The notes: generated from the sequence alone by a model not told the origin. Counted from the stretch's first letter, positions 1 through 9,520 are shown. The stretch: 64,000 nucleotides of DNA from Rhizobium acidisoli (GCF_002531755.2 NZ_CP034998.1:1860001-1924000), one strand, 5' to 3'. Translations and numbers: made by a program.

Positions 1-54
1 GGTTTAAGATTGGTTCACCATATTTCTTAAGCCTTTGTACGCCTTGCGGTCGAT

Positions 55-666
55 CTAGACCTTCGGCAGATGCGGCCGGAACATCTCGAAAACATCGCTG
101 CCTTCGCTGTAATCCATGTAGCCCATGCGGGCCACCGGCCGGGCGATCGACATGTCCAAGCGGCCATCCCTGACGATCGCCTCGTCGATGCGGATGCCGA
201 CCACCTGACCGAAGACAAGGACGTTTTCCGACTGCACGCCCGACAGCGTCTTCGGCTCGATGATTTCGGTAACCCTGCATTCGAGCACCGCGAAAGCCTC
301 GCCGACATAGGGCGCGTCGATGAGTTCTGCCTGCTTGGCCGTTAGGCCGGCAAAGTCAAATTCGCTCTCGCCATAGGGCAGCGCCGCCGAAGAGAGGTTC
401 ATCTTCTCAGCGAGATCGCGACCGACGAAATTGCAGGTGAAGACGCCGGTCTCGGCCGCGTTGCGCTGGCTGTCCTTGCGCCCGGCGGATGAAAACATCA
501 CCAGCTTCGGCCGGTCGGCAACGGCATTGAAGAAGGAATAGGGGGCGAGGTTGATCGAACCATCCCGGCCCTTGCTGCCGATCCAGCCGATCGGGCGCGG
601 CGACACGATCGCCTTGAACGGATCATGCGCCAGCCCGTGCCGGTTTTCGTCGGTGGTGTAAAACAT
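55..666 (-). CDS. flavin reductase-like FMN-binding protein
   Basis: Predicted cytosolic flavin reductase domain protein of 203 residues. The family's flavin-binding stretch is visible as SPRPIGW at residues 22-28 and NLAPYSFFN at 39-47, and the length fits single-domain members. Family proteins bind FMN and reduce flavins or other small substrates with NAD(P)H; the natural substrate cannot be told from sequence. Its ATG overlaps the TGA of the upstream nitroreductase by one base (TGATG), so the two flavoenzymes are probably cotranscribed and translationally coupled. The 54 bases between its stop and the window edge hold nothing I recognise. Confidence 0.85.
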   Translation of the reverse strand: MFYTTDENRHGLAHDPFKAIVSPRPIGWIGSKGRDGSINLAPYSFFNAVADRPKLVMFSSAGRKDSQRNAAETGVFTCNFVGRDLAEKMNLSSAALPYGESEFDFAGLTAKQAELIDAPYVGEAFAVLECRVTEIIEPKTLSGVQSENVLVFGQVVGIRIDEAIVRDGRLDMSIARPVARMGYMDYSEGSDVFEMFRPHLPKV

Positions 667-1250
667 CAGCCCTCCCCGCCGACCCAGGTCACGGTATCGG
701 CAAGTTCCGGCCGCGGCCGCTCGATCGCCGGAAATGTCGTCGAGCCGATATGGATGAAGCCCGCCACCTTTTCATCAGGCCCGACGCCGAGCAGCGGATA
801 GGCGCGCTCATCATAGGCGAACCATTCCGTCAGCCAGTTGGCGACATAACCGCTGGCATTGGCGGCGAGGATGACGTTGAGGCAGAGCGCGCCGGCCGAC
901 ATCAGCTGCTCCCATTCGGGGATCTTGATATGCGGCCCCGCCTTGCTGACGACGGCGACCACCACGGGCGCGCGGGTGAAACGCGCGCGTTCCACCTGGA
1001 TCATCTCTTCGGAAAGCTCAGGCTTCGTCTCGAGCGCCAAGGTCAGAAGCTCTTCACCGAGGCGAGCGCGCTCGCCTCCGCGATAGACGATGAAGCGCCA
1101 CGGCGCGATCTTGCCGTGATCGGGAACACGCGAGGCCAGACGCAGGATCTCCTCGATTTCGGCCTTTTCGGGGCCTGGTTCGCACATCTGGAAAGCGGGG
1201 ATGGAGCGGCGCACGGCGAGGTAGTCGATCAGCTTGATATCGGATTTCAT
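666..1250 (-). CDS. nitroreductase family protein
   Basis: Predicted FMN-dependent nitroreductase-fold oxidoreductase of 194 residues. RRS at residues 14-16 is the usual N-terminal phosphate-contacting motif, and [12 protein letters not shown] at about 42-53 is typical of the YdjA-like branch of single-domain nitroreductases. Physiological substrates of this branch are poorly known. I start at the Met whose reading begins MKSDIKL. An in-frame start 11 codons upstream exists but adds residues that do not resemble the family. It precedes the flavin reductase-like gene with a one-base overlap, which suggests a shared role in flavin or quinone redox chemistry (inference). Confidence 0.85.
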   Translation of the reverse strand: MKSDIKLIDYLAVRRSIPAFQMCEPGPEKAEIEEILRLASRVPDHGKIAPWRFIVYRGGERARLGEELLTLALETKPELSEEMIQVERARFTRAPVVVAVVSKAGPHIKIPEWEQLMSAGALCLNVILAANASGYVANWLTEWFAYDERAYPLLGVGPDEKVAGFIHIGSTTFPAIERPRPELADTVTWVGGEG

Positions 1251-1363
1251 GCGGGAGAAACTCTCATTTTTATGCTGCTGCAAAGGCTGGGTCTTGAATT
1301 TGCCATCGCGTTGGTCTTGAAGTGGCCTTTGCGATTTCAGAAGTCAATCGGTTCACGAAACAG

Positions 1364-2464
1364 ATGTTTGGCATTTCGCCTTTTGCACGCATCGGCCTTG
1401 CCATTGCCCTGACGATCCTGACGTCTCCAGGCGCCAGCGCTCAGGATGCCTTCAAGGAATTCAAACAGCTTGAATCGACGTCGAAGATGCCGAAGCTCGA
1501 TGCCTTCATCGCGCCCGGCACGGCGCCTGAAGGGGTCAAGCTGCGCGATGTGCCAATGGAAGCCAAGCTGACGGCGGACGGCACGCCAGTCGAAGAAGGC
1601 CTATCCTGGTATGTCTTCAGCCCGATTGCCGGAACCGACGGCAAACTGCCGCTGATCGCCAGCGCCAAGGGCGGACCCGCTGCCTTCCAGCTCGCGCCCG
1701 GCGACTATTTCGTCAACGTCTCCTTCGGCCGCGCCGGCGTAACCAAGAAGCTCACCGTGCCCGCCGACGGCGCGGTCGACAAGCAGGTGATGGTCCTCGA
1801 TGCCGGCGGCCTGCTGCTCAATGCCGTCTCCGGCACCGATGCCCGCATCCGCCCCGACCAGCTGAGTTTTTCGATCTATTCCTCGGAAGTGCGCGAGGAT
1901 GGCGAGCGCGGGCTTGTGGTTGCCGATGTCTCGCCGAACACCGTCGTCCGCCTCAATGCCGGCACCTATCATATCGTTTCCGAATATGGCAGCGTCAACG
2001 CCGTTATCCGCGCCGACATCCAGGTCGAAGCCGGCAAGCTGACCGAAGCGACGATCCAGCATCGCGCCGCGCAGGTCACCTTCAAGCTGGTCTCCGATGC
2101 TGGCGGCGAGGCGATTGCCGATACGGCATGGTCGATCCTGACGGCGGCCGGCGACAGCGTCGGCGAAAGCGTCAGCGCCTTCCCGACCATGGTTCTCGCC
2201 GAAGGCGGATATTCTGCCGTCGCCCGCAACAAGGACAAGATCTACCAGCGCGATTTCACCGTCGTCGCCGGCAGGAACACCGATGTCGAGGTTCTGATGA
2301 AGGACCAGCAGCCGCAGCCGCCGGTGAACGACGCGGCCCGCACGGTACAGCAAGTGCCTGTGGGAACGCCGCCGCCGCCAGGCGTCCAGCCGGCTCCGGT
2401 GGCGCCGCTCCCTTCCTATGAACAGCTCGCGCCGCAAGGCGGCGACGACACCAGCCTCGATTGA
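1364..2464 (+). CDS. secreted protein with three repeated beta-type domains, function unknown
   Basis: Protein of 366 residues that I cannot assign to a named family. A clear signal peptide covers residues 1-26 and ends SPGASA before QDAF, so it is exported. Three repeats of about 80-90 residues follow, each closing with a similar pattern: LAPGDYFVNVSFG, then LNAGTYHIVSEYG, then LAEGGYSAVARNK, each followed by a VxAG-type strand. This looks like carboxypeptidase-regulatory or Ig-like beta-sandwich modules. The last 50 residues are rich in Pro and Gln. I start at the Met giving the signal peptide; an in-frame upstream start at 1322 would bury it. It converges on the acyltransferase, whose stop is two bases away. 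Confidence 0.75.
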   Translation: MFGISPFARIGLAIALTILTSPGASAQDAFKEFKQLESTSKMPKLDAFIAPGTAPEGVKLRDVPMEAKLTADGTPVEEGLSWYVFSPIAGTDGKLPLIASAKGGPAAFQLAPGDYFVNVSFGRAGVTKKLTVPADGAVDKQVMVLDAGGLLLNAVSGTDARIRPDQLSFSIYSSEVREDGERGLVVADVSPNTVVRLNAGTYHIVSEYGSVNAVIRADIQVEAGKLTEATIQHRAAQVTFKLVSDAGGEAIADTAWSILTAAGDSVGESVSAFPTMVLAEGGYSAVARNKDKIYQRDFTVVAGRNTDVEVLMKDQQPQPPVNDAARTVQQVPVGTPPPPGVQPAPVAPLPSYEQLAPQGGDDTSLD

Positions 2465-2465
2465 T

Positions 2466-3311
2466 TTACCGCGAGCGGTTTCGCCTTAGCCGAAACGTTT
2501 GGAGAGAGCGCTTCGGCGGCGCCATCGAGAAGACGGCCTCATAGAGACGGGCCAGCAGACCCTTGCGGTCGCCGCCGCTGCTCAGCGCCTCCCAGGTCAG
2601 CACCTTGCCGACACGCACCGTGATCGTGCTGCCGGACAGCCGGCGGAACTCGCCGATCAGCAGCGACAGGCGCAGCGTCATCGATACCAGGCTTGCCAGA
2701 TGGAACAGCCGGCCGTTCTGACCCTCGAAATAGATCGGCAGCACGCTGGCATGCGCCGCCTGGATGAGTTTTGCCGGAAAGATCTTCCACGGCAGATCCT
2801 CGGCGCGGCCGAATCCTCGCCTCGCGGTCGCAACCCCGCCCGCGGGAAAAACAACGATGGTGGTGCCTTCCTTGAGCAGCCGCACCGCCTCGTTCCGGCT
2901 CTTCAAGTTCATCGCCATTGCCTGCCTGGTTTCCTCGAAGGAAATCGGCAGCGAATAGGACGCCATCTCGGGTATTTTCAAAAGGTCGTTGTGGATCAGC
3001 ACCTTGAAGGGACGGCCGAGCTGTTCGGCAAGCGCCAGCACCGCAATGCCGAAGGGGTGGTTGGCGACGATGACGATCGGCTCGGCGGGAACGGGGTCGA
3101 GCGGCCAGTTGCCTTTGACGTCGACCGCGCCGTCGATGAGATCGAGCGTCTTGGCGAACACCCGGTCACTCCTCCCGATGATCTCGCTGCGCCAGATGTC
3201 GTAGAGCCTGACATAGTGATCGCGGCCCGAAAGCCCCTCGATCGAGCGGATCAGCCAGCGCTTCAGCCGCGGATCTCGGTCATTGGCATAGGACAATTCT
3301 TTGAAGCGCAC
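2466..3311 (-). CDS. lysophospholipid acyltransferase family protein (PlsC-like)
   Basis: Predicted membrane-associated acyltransferase of 281 residues, PlsC/LPLAT fold. ANHPFG at residues 83-88 is the acceptor-site His motif and FPAGG near residue 155 corresponds to the family's glycerol-phosphate-binding block. The usual acidic partner a few residues after the His is missing: the sequence reads NHPFGIAVLALAE, with no Asp. The enzyme may therefore be altered, inactive, or use another residue. It lies last in a leftward run after thrS, with a gap of 113 bases. Acylation of a lysolipid such as an ornithine lipid or phospholipid precursor is possible; the substrate is not determinable here. Confidence 0.75.
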   Translation of the reverse strand: MRFKELSYANDRDPRLKRWLIRSIEGLSGRDHYVRLYDIWRSEIIGRSDRVFAKTLDLIDGAVDVKGNWPLDPVPAEPIVIVANHPFGIAVLALAEQLGRPFKVLIHNDLLKIPEMASYSLPISFEETRQAMAMNLKSRNEAVRLLKEGTTIVVFPAGGVATARRGFGRAEDLPWKIFPAKLIQAAHASVLPIYFEGQNGRLFHLASLVSMTLRLSLLIGEFRRLSGSTITVRVGKVLTWEALSSGGDRKGLLARLYEAVFSMAPPKRSLQTFRLRRNRSR

Positions 3312-3424
3312 GCCGGCCTCGGGATCACCCGCTCCCCGTTTGTGGCGACAATATTGCGGTTTTATATCAGATTTCCGACAGCGCCGATGGCGCTGCCGGA
3401 AAGAGACGTTTTATCGAGGCGTTT

Positions 3425-5431
3425 TCAGGCCGCCCTGGCTTTCTTTGCTTCGGCCTTGCGGCGGACGTCTGGTGGCGTCGCTTCCAAGGCAAGGCTCTCG
3501 ACGGCGGCGTCGAGCCCCATCGAAACCTGATCCTGGCTGCCGAGGCGGCGGATGTTGACCGTGCGCTCCTCGGCTTCCTTCCTGCCGCAGACGATGATGA
3601 CCGGCACCTTGGTGACCGAGTGTTCGCGGACCTTGTAGTTGATCTTCTCGTTGCGGAAATCGGTCTCGACGTTGAGACCGGCCTCGCGCAGCGCCTCGGC
3701 CACTTCAAGCCCGTAAGCGTCGGCTTCCGAGGTAATCGTCGCGACCACCACCTGCAACGGTGATACCCACAGCGGCAGATGGCCGGCGAAGTTTTCGATC
3801 AGGATACCGAGGAAGCGTTCCATCGAGCCGCAGATGGCGCGATGGATCATCACCGGCTGCGTCTTTTCGGAATTGCTGTCGATATAGAAGGCGCCGAAAC
3901 GTTCCGGCAGGTTGAAATCGACCTGCGTCGTCCCGCACTGCCATTCGCGCCCGATCGCATCCTTCAGCGTATATTCGAACTTCGGCCCGTAGAAGGCGCC
4001 CTCGCCCGGCAGGATGCCGGTCTTGATGCGGCCCTCGGACTGAGCCTCGATCGTATTCAGCACGTCGGTCATGACCGCCTCAGCGCGATCCCAGAGGGCG
4101 TCGGAACCGACGCGCTTTTCCGGCCGGGTTGAAAGCTTGACGACGATTTCCTTGAAGCCGAAGTCTTCATAGACCGACAGAATGAGATCGTTGATCTTCA
4201 GGCATTCGGCAGCCATCTGCTCGTCGGTGCAGAAAATGTGCGCGTCGTCCTGCGTGAAGCCGCGCACGCGCATCAGCCCGTGCAGCGCGCCCGAAGGCTC
4301 GTAGCGATGCACCAGGCCGAATTCGGCGAGGCGGATCGGCAGTTCGCGATAGGACTTCAACCCGTGCTTGAAGATCTGCACGTGGCCGGGGCAGTTCATC
4401 GGCTTCAGCGCAAAGACGCGGTTATCCGCTTCCTTGTCTTCCGGATGCGTCATCGCATGCGCCGATTTCACGGCGAACATGTTTTCCTGATACCAGCCCC
4501 AGTGACCCGAAGTTTCCCAGAGCGCGGTGTCGAGCACCTGCGGCGCGTTGACTTCTTCGTAATCGACCGCGAGCCGGCGACGCATGTAGGAGACGAGCGA
4601 CTGGAAGATCCGCCAGCCCTTGCCATGCCAGAAGACAACGCCCGGGCCTTCTTCCTGGAAGTGGAACAGGTCCATCTCGCGGCCGAGCTTGCGGTGGTCG
4701 CGCTTTTCGGCTTCCGCCAGCATGTGTAGATAGTTGTCGAGATCAGCCTGGTCAGCCCATGCCGTGCCGTAGATGCGTGACAGCATGGCGTTGTTGCTGT
4801 CGCCGCGCCAATAGGCGCCGGCAACCTTCATCAGCTTGAAGGCCGTGCCGATCTGGCCGGTGGAGGCCATGTGCGGGCCGCGGCAAAGGTCGAACCATTC
4901 GCCCTGATTGTAGATCTTCAGATCCTGCCCTGCCGGGATCGCATCGACGAGCTCTACCTTGTAGTTTTCGCCCTTGGCCGCAAAGACTTCCTTGGCCTTG
5001 TCGCGCGACCAGATCTGCTTGGTGAAGGGCGCATTGCGGGCAATGATCTCCTTCATCTTCTTTTCGATCTTCGGCAGATCGTCGGGCGTAAAGGGCTCGT
5101 TCTTGGCGAAGTCGTAATAGAAACCGTTTTCGATGACCGGGCCGATCGTCACCTGCGTGCCGGGCCAAAGTTCCTGCACGGCTTCAGCCATCACGTGTGC
5201 GGCGTCATGCCGGATAAGCTCCAGCGCACGGCCGTCCTTGCGAGTGATGATCTCGATCTTGCCGTCGGTGACGGTATCGGAAAGGTCTTGCACGGCGCCA
5301 TCGATCGCAATGGCGACCGCGCTCTTGGCGAGCGACTTGGAAATGGATTCGGCGACATCCCTGCCGGTCGCGCCAGCCGGGAAGCTGCGCACCGAACCAT
5401 CGGGAAATGTCAGGGAAATGGCTTCAGACAT
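3425..5431 (-). CDS. thrS: threonyl-tRNA synthetase
   Basis: Class II aminoacyl-tRNA synthetase of 668 residues that charges tRNA-Thr. The domain order is a TGS domain (1-65), the editing domain with HxxxH at 75-79 and CxxxH at 183-187, the catalytic core with zinc ligand C347 in MNCPGH and motif 2 [12 protein letters not shown] at 375-386, then the anticodon-binding domain. Length is normal. The reading frame stays open for 131 codons upstream, but the chosen ATG has a strong AAGGAG ribosome site and begins the TGS domain. No T-box or other leader structure was seen, as expected for a proteobacterium. Confidence 0.97.
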   Translation of the reverse strand: MSEAISLTFPDGSVRSFPAGATGRDVAESISKSLAKSAVAIAIDGAVQDLSDTVTDGKIEIITRKDGRALELIRHDAAHVMAEAVQELWPGTQVTIGPVIENGFYYDFAKNEPFTPDDLPKIEKKMKEIIARNAPFTKQIWSRDKAKEVFAAKGENYKVELVDAIPAGQDLKIYNQGEWFDLCRGPHMASTGQIGTAFKLMKVAGAYWRGDSNNAMLSRIYGTAWADQADLDNYLHMLAEAEKRDHRKLGREMDLFHFQEEGPGVVFWHGKGWRIFQSLVSYMRRRLAVDYEEVNAPQVLDTALWETSGHWGWYQENMFAVKSAHAMTHPEDKEADNRVFALKPMNCPGHVQIFKHGLKSYRELPIRLAEFGLVHRYEPSGALHGLMRVRGFTQDDAHIFCTDEQMAAECLKINDLILSVYEDFGFKEIVVKLSTRPEKRVGSDALWDRAEAVMTDVLNTIEAQSEGRIKTGILPGEGAFYGPKFEYTLKDAIGREWQCGTTQVDFNLPERFGAFYIDSNSEKTQPVMIHRAICGSMERFLGILIENFAGHLPLWVSPLQVVVATITSEADAYGLEVAEALREAGLNVETDFRNEKINYKVREHSVTKVPVIIVCGRKEAEERTVNIRRLGSQDQVSMGLDAAVESLALEATPPDVRRKAEAKKARAA

Positions 5432-5553
5432 CGAAATTCTCCTTGTCCAGTCCCGCCAACGAATGCGGGTGGTTGAAACGGAAGCGCCGCCGTTCGTTGG
5501 AAGCGCTGCCGCCTGATACTCAGATTTGCCGCGGGAGTAAAGAAGCAGCCGGC

Positions 5554-6081
5554 CTACATGATCATTTGGGCAAGGCCGCAGACCGTGTTCCAGTTGCGCA
5601 TCGTGCCGATGCCTATCCGCTTGGTCGTCAGCGCCGAAAGCAGCTTGGACTGGCTCGGCTTGCCGGCGAAATCGATCCAGAGATCGCCGCCGACGACAGC
5701 GATGCGCTGTCCCTCCGTCATCAGCGCTTTCAGCGCCTCCACCTTTTCCGGATCGACCGGCAGGCGCATTACACGGACGATGACCTGGTCGCCGTTGCCG
5801 TCTCGGAACGGATTGGTGCCGCAAAGCGCCATCCAGGTGCAGTCGCTACGCACGATGATATCGACATGTTTGCCGAATTTCTCTTCGAACCCTTCTTCCA
5901 GCGCGACCTCAAGTTCGTGCGGCCGCATATCATCGGCCTCGAAGACGAGATTGCCCGTGGAAACCAGCGTGCGCGGTTCGCGATAGCCAAGTTCTTTGGC
6001 AAGCGCGCGCAGATCTTCCATAATGACGCGGCGGTCGGGCGTCAGGACAATGCTGTGCAGAAGAGCGATGAAAGTGCTCAT
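5554..6081 (-). CDS. DUF1697 domain protein
   Basis: Cytosolic protein of 175 residues in the DUF1697 family, whose biochemical role is unknown. The N-terminus [12 protein letters not shown] and the STGNLVFEA stretch at about residues 41-49 are the recognisable family blocks. Its ATG overlaps the stop codon of yidD by four bases (ATGA), so the two are probably translationally coupled. The frame is open further upstream, inside yidD, but that extension is only the shadow of yidD. Confidence 0.8.
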   Translation of the reverse strand: MSTFIALLHSIVLTPDRRVIMEDLRALAKELGYREPRTLVSTGNLVFEADDMRPHELEVALEEGFEEKFGKHVDIIVRSDCTWMALCGTNPFRDGNGDQVIVRVMRLPVDPEKVEALKALMTEGQRIAVVGGDLWIDFAGKPSQSKLLSALTTKRIGIGTMRNWNTVCGLAQMIM

Positions 6082-6491
6082 GGCGCGCACCCTCTCTTGC
6101 GTCCGAGGGAGAGATAGCGCCACGGCGTCCACCAGCGGAAGTCTTCGCCGAGTATCTCCGGAACCTGGTCGAGGCCGCTGGTGCCGCCCGGGCCGCAGCG
6201 GCCGACGCGAAACAGCGTCATCCAGCCGCCGGCCCACAACCCGTGGCGGGCGATCGACTCGTAGCCATATTCGGAGCAGGTCGGGATATGGCGGCAGGAA
6301 TTGCCGATAAAGCCGGAAAGCGTCAGCTGGTAGAGGCGGATGAGCCCCATGCCGAGCAGGCGGTCGGGAGTTTTTCGGAACGGACCGGTATAATTGCGCG
6401 AAGTGCGTGCGACCTTTTCACGCGGCTTCTCGGGTCCGGCGGCACCACCGTCCTCTTCATCGCTGGCCTGCAGGGCGCAGAACTCACACAT
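6078..6491 (-). CDS. yidD: membrane protein insertion efficiency factor YidD
   Basis: Small membrane-associated protein of 137 residues, YidD/DUF37 family, which assists YidC-dependent insertion of inner-membrane proteins. The diagnostic block CRHIPTCSEYGYESI sits near residues 66-80, followed by GRCGPGG. The N-terminal 40 residues (MCEFCALQASDEEDGG...) are an acidic, Cys-containing extension not found in short enterobacterial YidD proteins. yidD usually lies near rnpA and yidC; here it follows an Fe-S scaffold gene by five bases and overlaps the DUF1697 gene, which is the rhizobial arrangement as far as I recall. Confidence 0.92.
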   Translation of the reverse strand: MCEFCALQASDEEDGGAAGPEKPREKVARTSRNYTGPFRKTPDRLLGMGLIRLYQLTLSGFIGNSCRHIPTCSEYGYESIARHGLWAGGWMTLFRVGRCGPGGTSGLDQVPEILGEDFRWWTPWRYLSLGRKRGCAP

Positions 6492-6496
6492 CTCAG

Positions 6497-6943
6497 TTAC
6501 GCCTCGATAACCTCAGCCCGTTTCGCCTCGATCTGGCCGATCGCATCGACGACGGCATCGAAGGTCAGCATCGTCGAGGCATGGCGGGCCTTGTAGTCCC
6601 GCACCGGCAGCAGATAGCGCATATCCTCGAACCGTCCCTCGGGCCCTGCTCCATCCGCCTTTAACATGGCGAGCATGTCCTGGCGTGCCTGGCGCAATTC
6701 GCCCGATGTAGCGCCGACGACATGGCGCGCCATGATCGAGGACGAGGCTTGGCCGAGCGCGCAGGCCTTCACGTCATGAGCAAAACCGGTGACGGTGTCG
6801 CCGTCCATCTTCAGCCAGATCCGCACCTTCGAGCCGCAAAGCTTCGAATAGGCCTGGGCGCTCGCATCGGCATCCGCCAAGGTGCCGGTCAACGGAATAT
6901 TGCCGGCGAATTCGAGGATCTTGCTGTTGTAGATATCGTCCAT
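6497..6943 (-). CDS. iron-sulfur cluster assembly scaffold protein (IscU/NifU-N-like)
   Basis: Protein of 148 residues with the IscU/SufU scaffold fold, predicted to help assemble or carry Fe-S clusters in the cytosol. Two of the three cluster-binding cysteines are present: C36 (KLCGSK) and C61 (KACALGQ). The third, expected after an R-x-K-C-type turn near residue 121, is replaced by His (KARHAST). I start at MDDIYN; an in-frame start six codons upstream exists. It is the first gene of a leftward run (scaffold, yidD, DUF1697) and is not part of the suf operon at 48-56 kb. The missing Cys suggests a changed cluster ligand or a carrier role (inference). Confidence 0.85.
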   Translation of the reverse strand: MDDIYNSKILEFAGNIPLTGTLADADASAQAYSKLCGSKVRIWLKMDGDTVTGFAHDVKACALGQASSSIMARHVVGATSGELRQARQDMLAMLKADGAGPEGRFEDMRYLLPVRDYKARHASTMLTFDAVVDAIGQIEAKRAEVIEA

Positions 6944-7039
6944 GTTGGATTTCCGCTCCAAAATCGCTGCGGATCGGCCTCAATAAGGGCTGTTATTGTT
7001 ATTGAAACAAAAAACACACCGTGTCATCTGAGGATACTT

Positions 7040-7100
7040 ACATACGATGGCCGTCTTCCTATATGTATGTCGTTCGAAGGCCATTAAAATGCAATGGCCT
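7040..7100. promoter_or_regulatory. palindromic sites in the folE / Fe-S scaffold divergent promoter region
   Basis: The region 6944-7253 between two divergent genes holds an 8-bp perfect inverted repeat AGGCCATT (7078-7085) and AATGGCCT (7093-7100) with a 7-base spacer. A further ATGGCC lies at 7046-7051, and a wider ACATAC / GTATGT pair at 7040-7045 and 7065-7070. The first could be a repressor operator or an RNA hairpin in the folE leader. I do not recognise the regulator. The rest of the region is AT-rich with no open frame. Confidence 0.35.
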
Positions 7101-7253
7101 CGTGTAAGTTTGATTGGGAAACCGTGCCGGAGGGGTGTTGAATGCGCCTCGAAAGCCCCGGAGCCTGCCAAAGGTGCATGAATTCCCGCATGGGATTGAC
7201 CAGTGGCGATTCCGACAGATCGGTCCGCGGTGCGGACCAGGAGACCATTGTTC

Positions 7254-7868
7254 ATGGACGCCATCGTAAAGAACTTTCCGCAGACGAACCGCGACTCCGA
7301 TCGTCCCTCCCAGCAGGAGGCGGAGGAAGCCGTTCGCGTCCTGCTGCGCTGGGCCGGTGAGAACCCGACGCGCGAAGGCCTGATCGAAACGCCGGCGCGT
7401 GTCGTCAAATCCTACCGCGAGCTTTTTGCCGGTTACGACATGGCGCCGGAAGACGTGCTCGGTCGCACCTTCGAAGAGGTTGCCGGTTACGACGACATGG
7501 TCCTCGTCAAGGACATACCGTTCTTCTCGCATTGCGAACACCACATGGTGCCGATCATCGGCAAGGCTCACGTCGCCTACATGCCGGACGGGCGTGTGCT
7601 CGGCCTGTCGAAGATTGCCCGTGTCGTCGAGATCTATGGCCGCCGTCTGCAGACCCAGGAAACAATGACGGCGCAGATTGCCCGGGCGATCGACGATACG
7701 CTTAACCCGCGCGGTGTCGCGGTGATGATCGAGGCCGAACATATGTGCATGGCGATGCGCGGCGTTCAGAAGCAGGGCTCGACCACGTTGACGACCACCT
7801 TTACCGGAACGTTCAAGACCGAGCCGGCCGATCAGGCCCGTTTCATGACCATGGTGCGGAGCCGCTGA
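7254..7868 (+). CDS. folE: GTP cyclohydrolase I
   Basis: Converts GTP to 7,8-dihydroneopterin triphosphate, the first step to tetrahydrofolate; also usable for queuosine precursors. The protein has 204 residues. Zinc ligands C94 and H97 lie in SHCEHHMVP and C165 in [15 protein letters not shown] at 47-51 and the EAEHMCM block are typical of type I enzymes. The ATG has an AGGAG upstream; the frame opens slightly earlier without a better site. hisI follows after 25 bases, so the two are probably one transcript. Confidence 0.97.
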   Translation: MDAIVKNFPQTNRDSDRPSQQEAEEAVRVLLRWAGENPTREGLIETPARVVKSYRELFAGYDMAPEDVLGRTFEEVAGYDDMVLVKDIPFFSHCEHHMVPIIGKAHVAYMPDGRVLGLSKIARVVEIYGRRLQTQETMTAQIARAIDDTLNPRGVAVMIEAEHMCMAMRGVQKQGSTTLTTTFTGTFKTEPADQARFMTMVRSR

Positions 7869-7893
7869 TACCGGCTCCCTCAGGAGGGCCGCG

Positions 7894-8346
7894 ATGAGCC
7901 AATTGATCTTCAGTCAACCATCCGAGGACAAGTCGGCGTTGGAAGACGCCGGCGATTTCACGCCGCGTTTCGACGACCGTGGCCTGATCACCGCGATTGT
8001 CACCGACGCCGGCGACGGCGAGCTGTTGATGGTGGCGCACATGAATGCCCAGGCGCTGGCGCTGACCATCCAGACCGGCACGGCCCATTATTTCAGCCGG
8101 TCGCGTGGCAAGATCTGGAAGAAGGGCGAGACCTCGGGCAATCTCCAGACGGTGAAGGAAATTCGCACCGATTGCGATCAGGACGCCATCTGGCTGAAGG
8201 TCGAGGTCGCCGGCCATGACGCCACCTGTCACACCGGCCGCCGCTCCTGCTTCTACAGAACGATCACGCTTCGGGATGGAAAGCCGATGCTTGATATCGT
8301 CGACGACGAGCGTCATTTCGATCCGCAGGACGTTTACGGAAAATAG
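7894..8346 (+). CDS. hisI: phosphoribosyl-AMP cyclohydrolase
   Basis: Histidine biosynthesis enzyme of 150 residues that opens the adenine ring of phosphoribosyl-AMP. The core motifs are visible: [16 protein letters not shown], the metal-binding DCDQDA, and the Cys pair in [17 protein letters not shown] ribosome site lies just before the ATG. It is a stand-alone HisI without the HisE domain, as usual in alphaproteobacteria. It is separated from the rest of the his genes and sits directly after folE, another purine-ring hydrolase. Confidence 0.96.
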   Translation: MSQLIFSQPSEDKSALEDAGDFTPRFDDRGLITAIVTDAGDGELLMVAHMNAQALALTIQTGTAHYFSRSRGKIWKKGETSGNLQTVKEIRTDCDQDAIWLKVEVAGHDATCHTGRRSCFYRTITLRDGKPMLDIVDDERHFDPQDVYGK

Positions 8347-8490
8347 GCCCGGAAAATAGCCTAGGAAAATGGAGCCGGAATTTCCCGGCATCTGCTCCTT
8401 ATTGCGCCAGAAGTCGCCTCTATATACCATTTGGAAACGGATCGGGCACACTATCGGAAACCATGTGTTCTGCTGGGAGGGGAGAGCGCC

Positions 8491-9453
8491 ATGCTGAGCT
8501 GGAATTTGCATCGTCAAAGCTCTGAAGGCGAAGGTCCCGGTTCCGGCATGTCGACCACACTTGAGACGATCCCGCCTCCCGCACCCGTCAAGAGAATCAA
8601 GATCGCGCTGGCGCTCGGCGGTGGAGCGGCCCGCGGCTGGGCCCATATCGGCGTGCTGCGCGCCCTCGACGAGGCAAAAATCGAGATCGGCATGATTGCC
8701 GGCACCTCGATCGGCGCGCTGGTCGGCGGCTGCTATCTCGCCGGCAAACTCGATGAACTCGAAAGTTTCGCCCGCTCGCTGACCATGCGCCGGATCGCCA
8801 GTCTCCTCGATCTCACCATCGGCGGCAGCGGCCTGTTCGGCGGCATGCGGCTGACCAAGCGCATGCAGGAACATCTCGAAGGCCTGAACGTCGAGGATCT
8901 CGACCGGCCCTTCGTCGCCGTCGCCGCCGAGGTCAATACCGGCCACGAGGTCTGGATCGCCAATGGTTCGCTGATCACGGCGCTGCGCGCCTCCTATGCC
9001 CTGCCCGGCATTTTCGAGCCGGTGCGCAGCAATCACCGCACGCTGGTCGACGGCGCACTGGTCAATCCCGTCCCCGTCTCCGTCTGCCGCGCCTACGAGC
9101 AGCCGCTCGTCGTCGCCGTCAATCTCAATTACGATCTCTATGGCCGCTCGGCCGTCGTCCGGCACAATGCCAGCCTCTCGCCGCAGGAAGTGCAAAAACA
9201 GGAAGAGGCGCCCTATGCCCGTCTCGGCATGACCGGCGTCATGGTGCAGGCTTTCAATATCATCCAGGACAGGATCGCCCGCGCCCGCCTTGCCGGCGAC
9301 CCGCCGGATATTTCGCTGCAGCCGCGTCTGAGTTATATCGGCCTTTCCGAGTTCCATCGGGCCGGCGAAGCGATCGAACGCGGCTACGAGGAAGCCAGAG
9401 CCAGGCTCCCCGAAATCAAGCGCATGCAGGAAGTCTACGCCAGCTCCCCCTGA
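8491..9453 (+). CDS. patatin-like phospholipase family protein
   Basis: Predicted serine lipid acyl hydrolase of 320 residues, RssA/YchK-like. The oxyanion motif GGGAARGWAHIG is at residues 43-54, nucleophile S73 lies in GTSIG, and the second dyad residue is D187 in DGA. The first 30 residues are low complexity and not part of the fold. The ATG at 8491 has a GGGAGGGGAG ribosome site; another in-frame ATG at 8548 would remove the unstructured leader. No signal peptide is visible, so a cytosolic or peripheral membrane location is likely. The substrate is unknown. Confidence 0.9.
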   Translation: MLSWNLHRQSSEGEGPGSGMSTTLETIPPPAPVKRIKIALALGGGAARGWAHIGVLRALDEAKIEIGMIAGTSIGALVGGCYLAGKLDELESFARSLTMRRIASLLDLTIGGSGLFGGMRLTKRMQEHLEGLNVEDLDRPFVAVAAEVNTGHEVWIANGSLITALRASYALPGIFEPVRSNHRTLVDGALVNPVPVSVCRAYEQPLVVAVNLNYDLYGRSAVVRHNASLSPQEVQKQEEAPYARLGMTGVMVQAFNIIQDRIARARLAGDPPDISLQPRLSYIGLSEFHRAGEAIERGYEEARARLPEIKRMQEVYASSP

Positions 9454-9471
9454 TCGACATCATCCGCAAGC

Positions 9472-9495
9472 CCGTAGCCGTTTCGCGGGCTACGG
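9472..9495. terminator. hairpin between convergent genes
   Basis: An 8-bp perfect stem CCGTAGCC / GGCTACGG with an 8-base loop lies between the stops of the patatin gene and the leftward CBS gene. No T-run follows on either side, so a terminator role is only suggested by position. Confidence 0.3.
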
Positions 9496-9520
9496 CATCC
9501 CTCGAAGGAGGGCGAAAACC

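Noticed and set aside
7843..9357. A 504-codon leftward open frame across hisI and the patatin gene
   Set aside because: It covers two securely assigned genes and has the composition of an antisense shadow.
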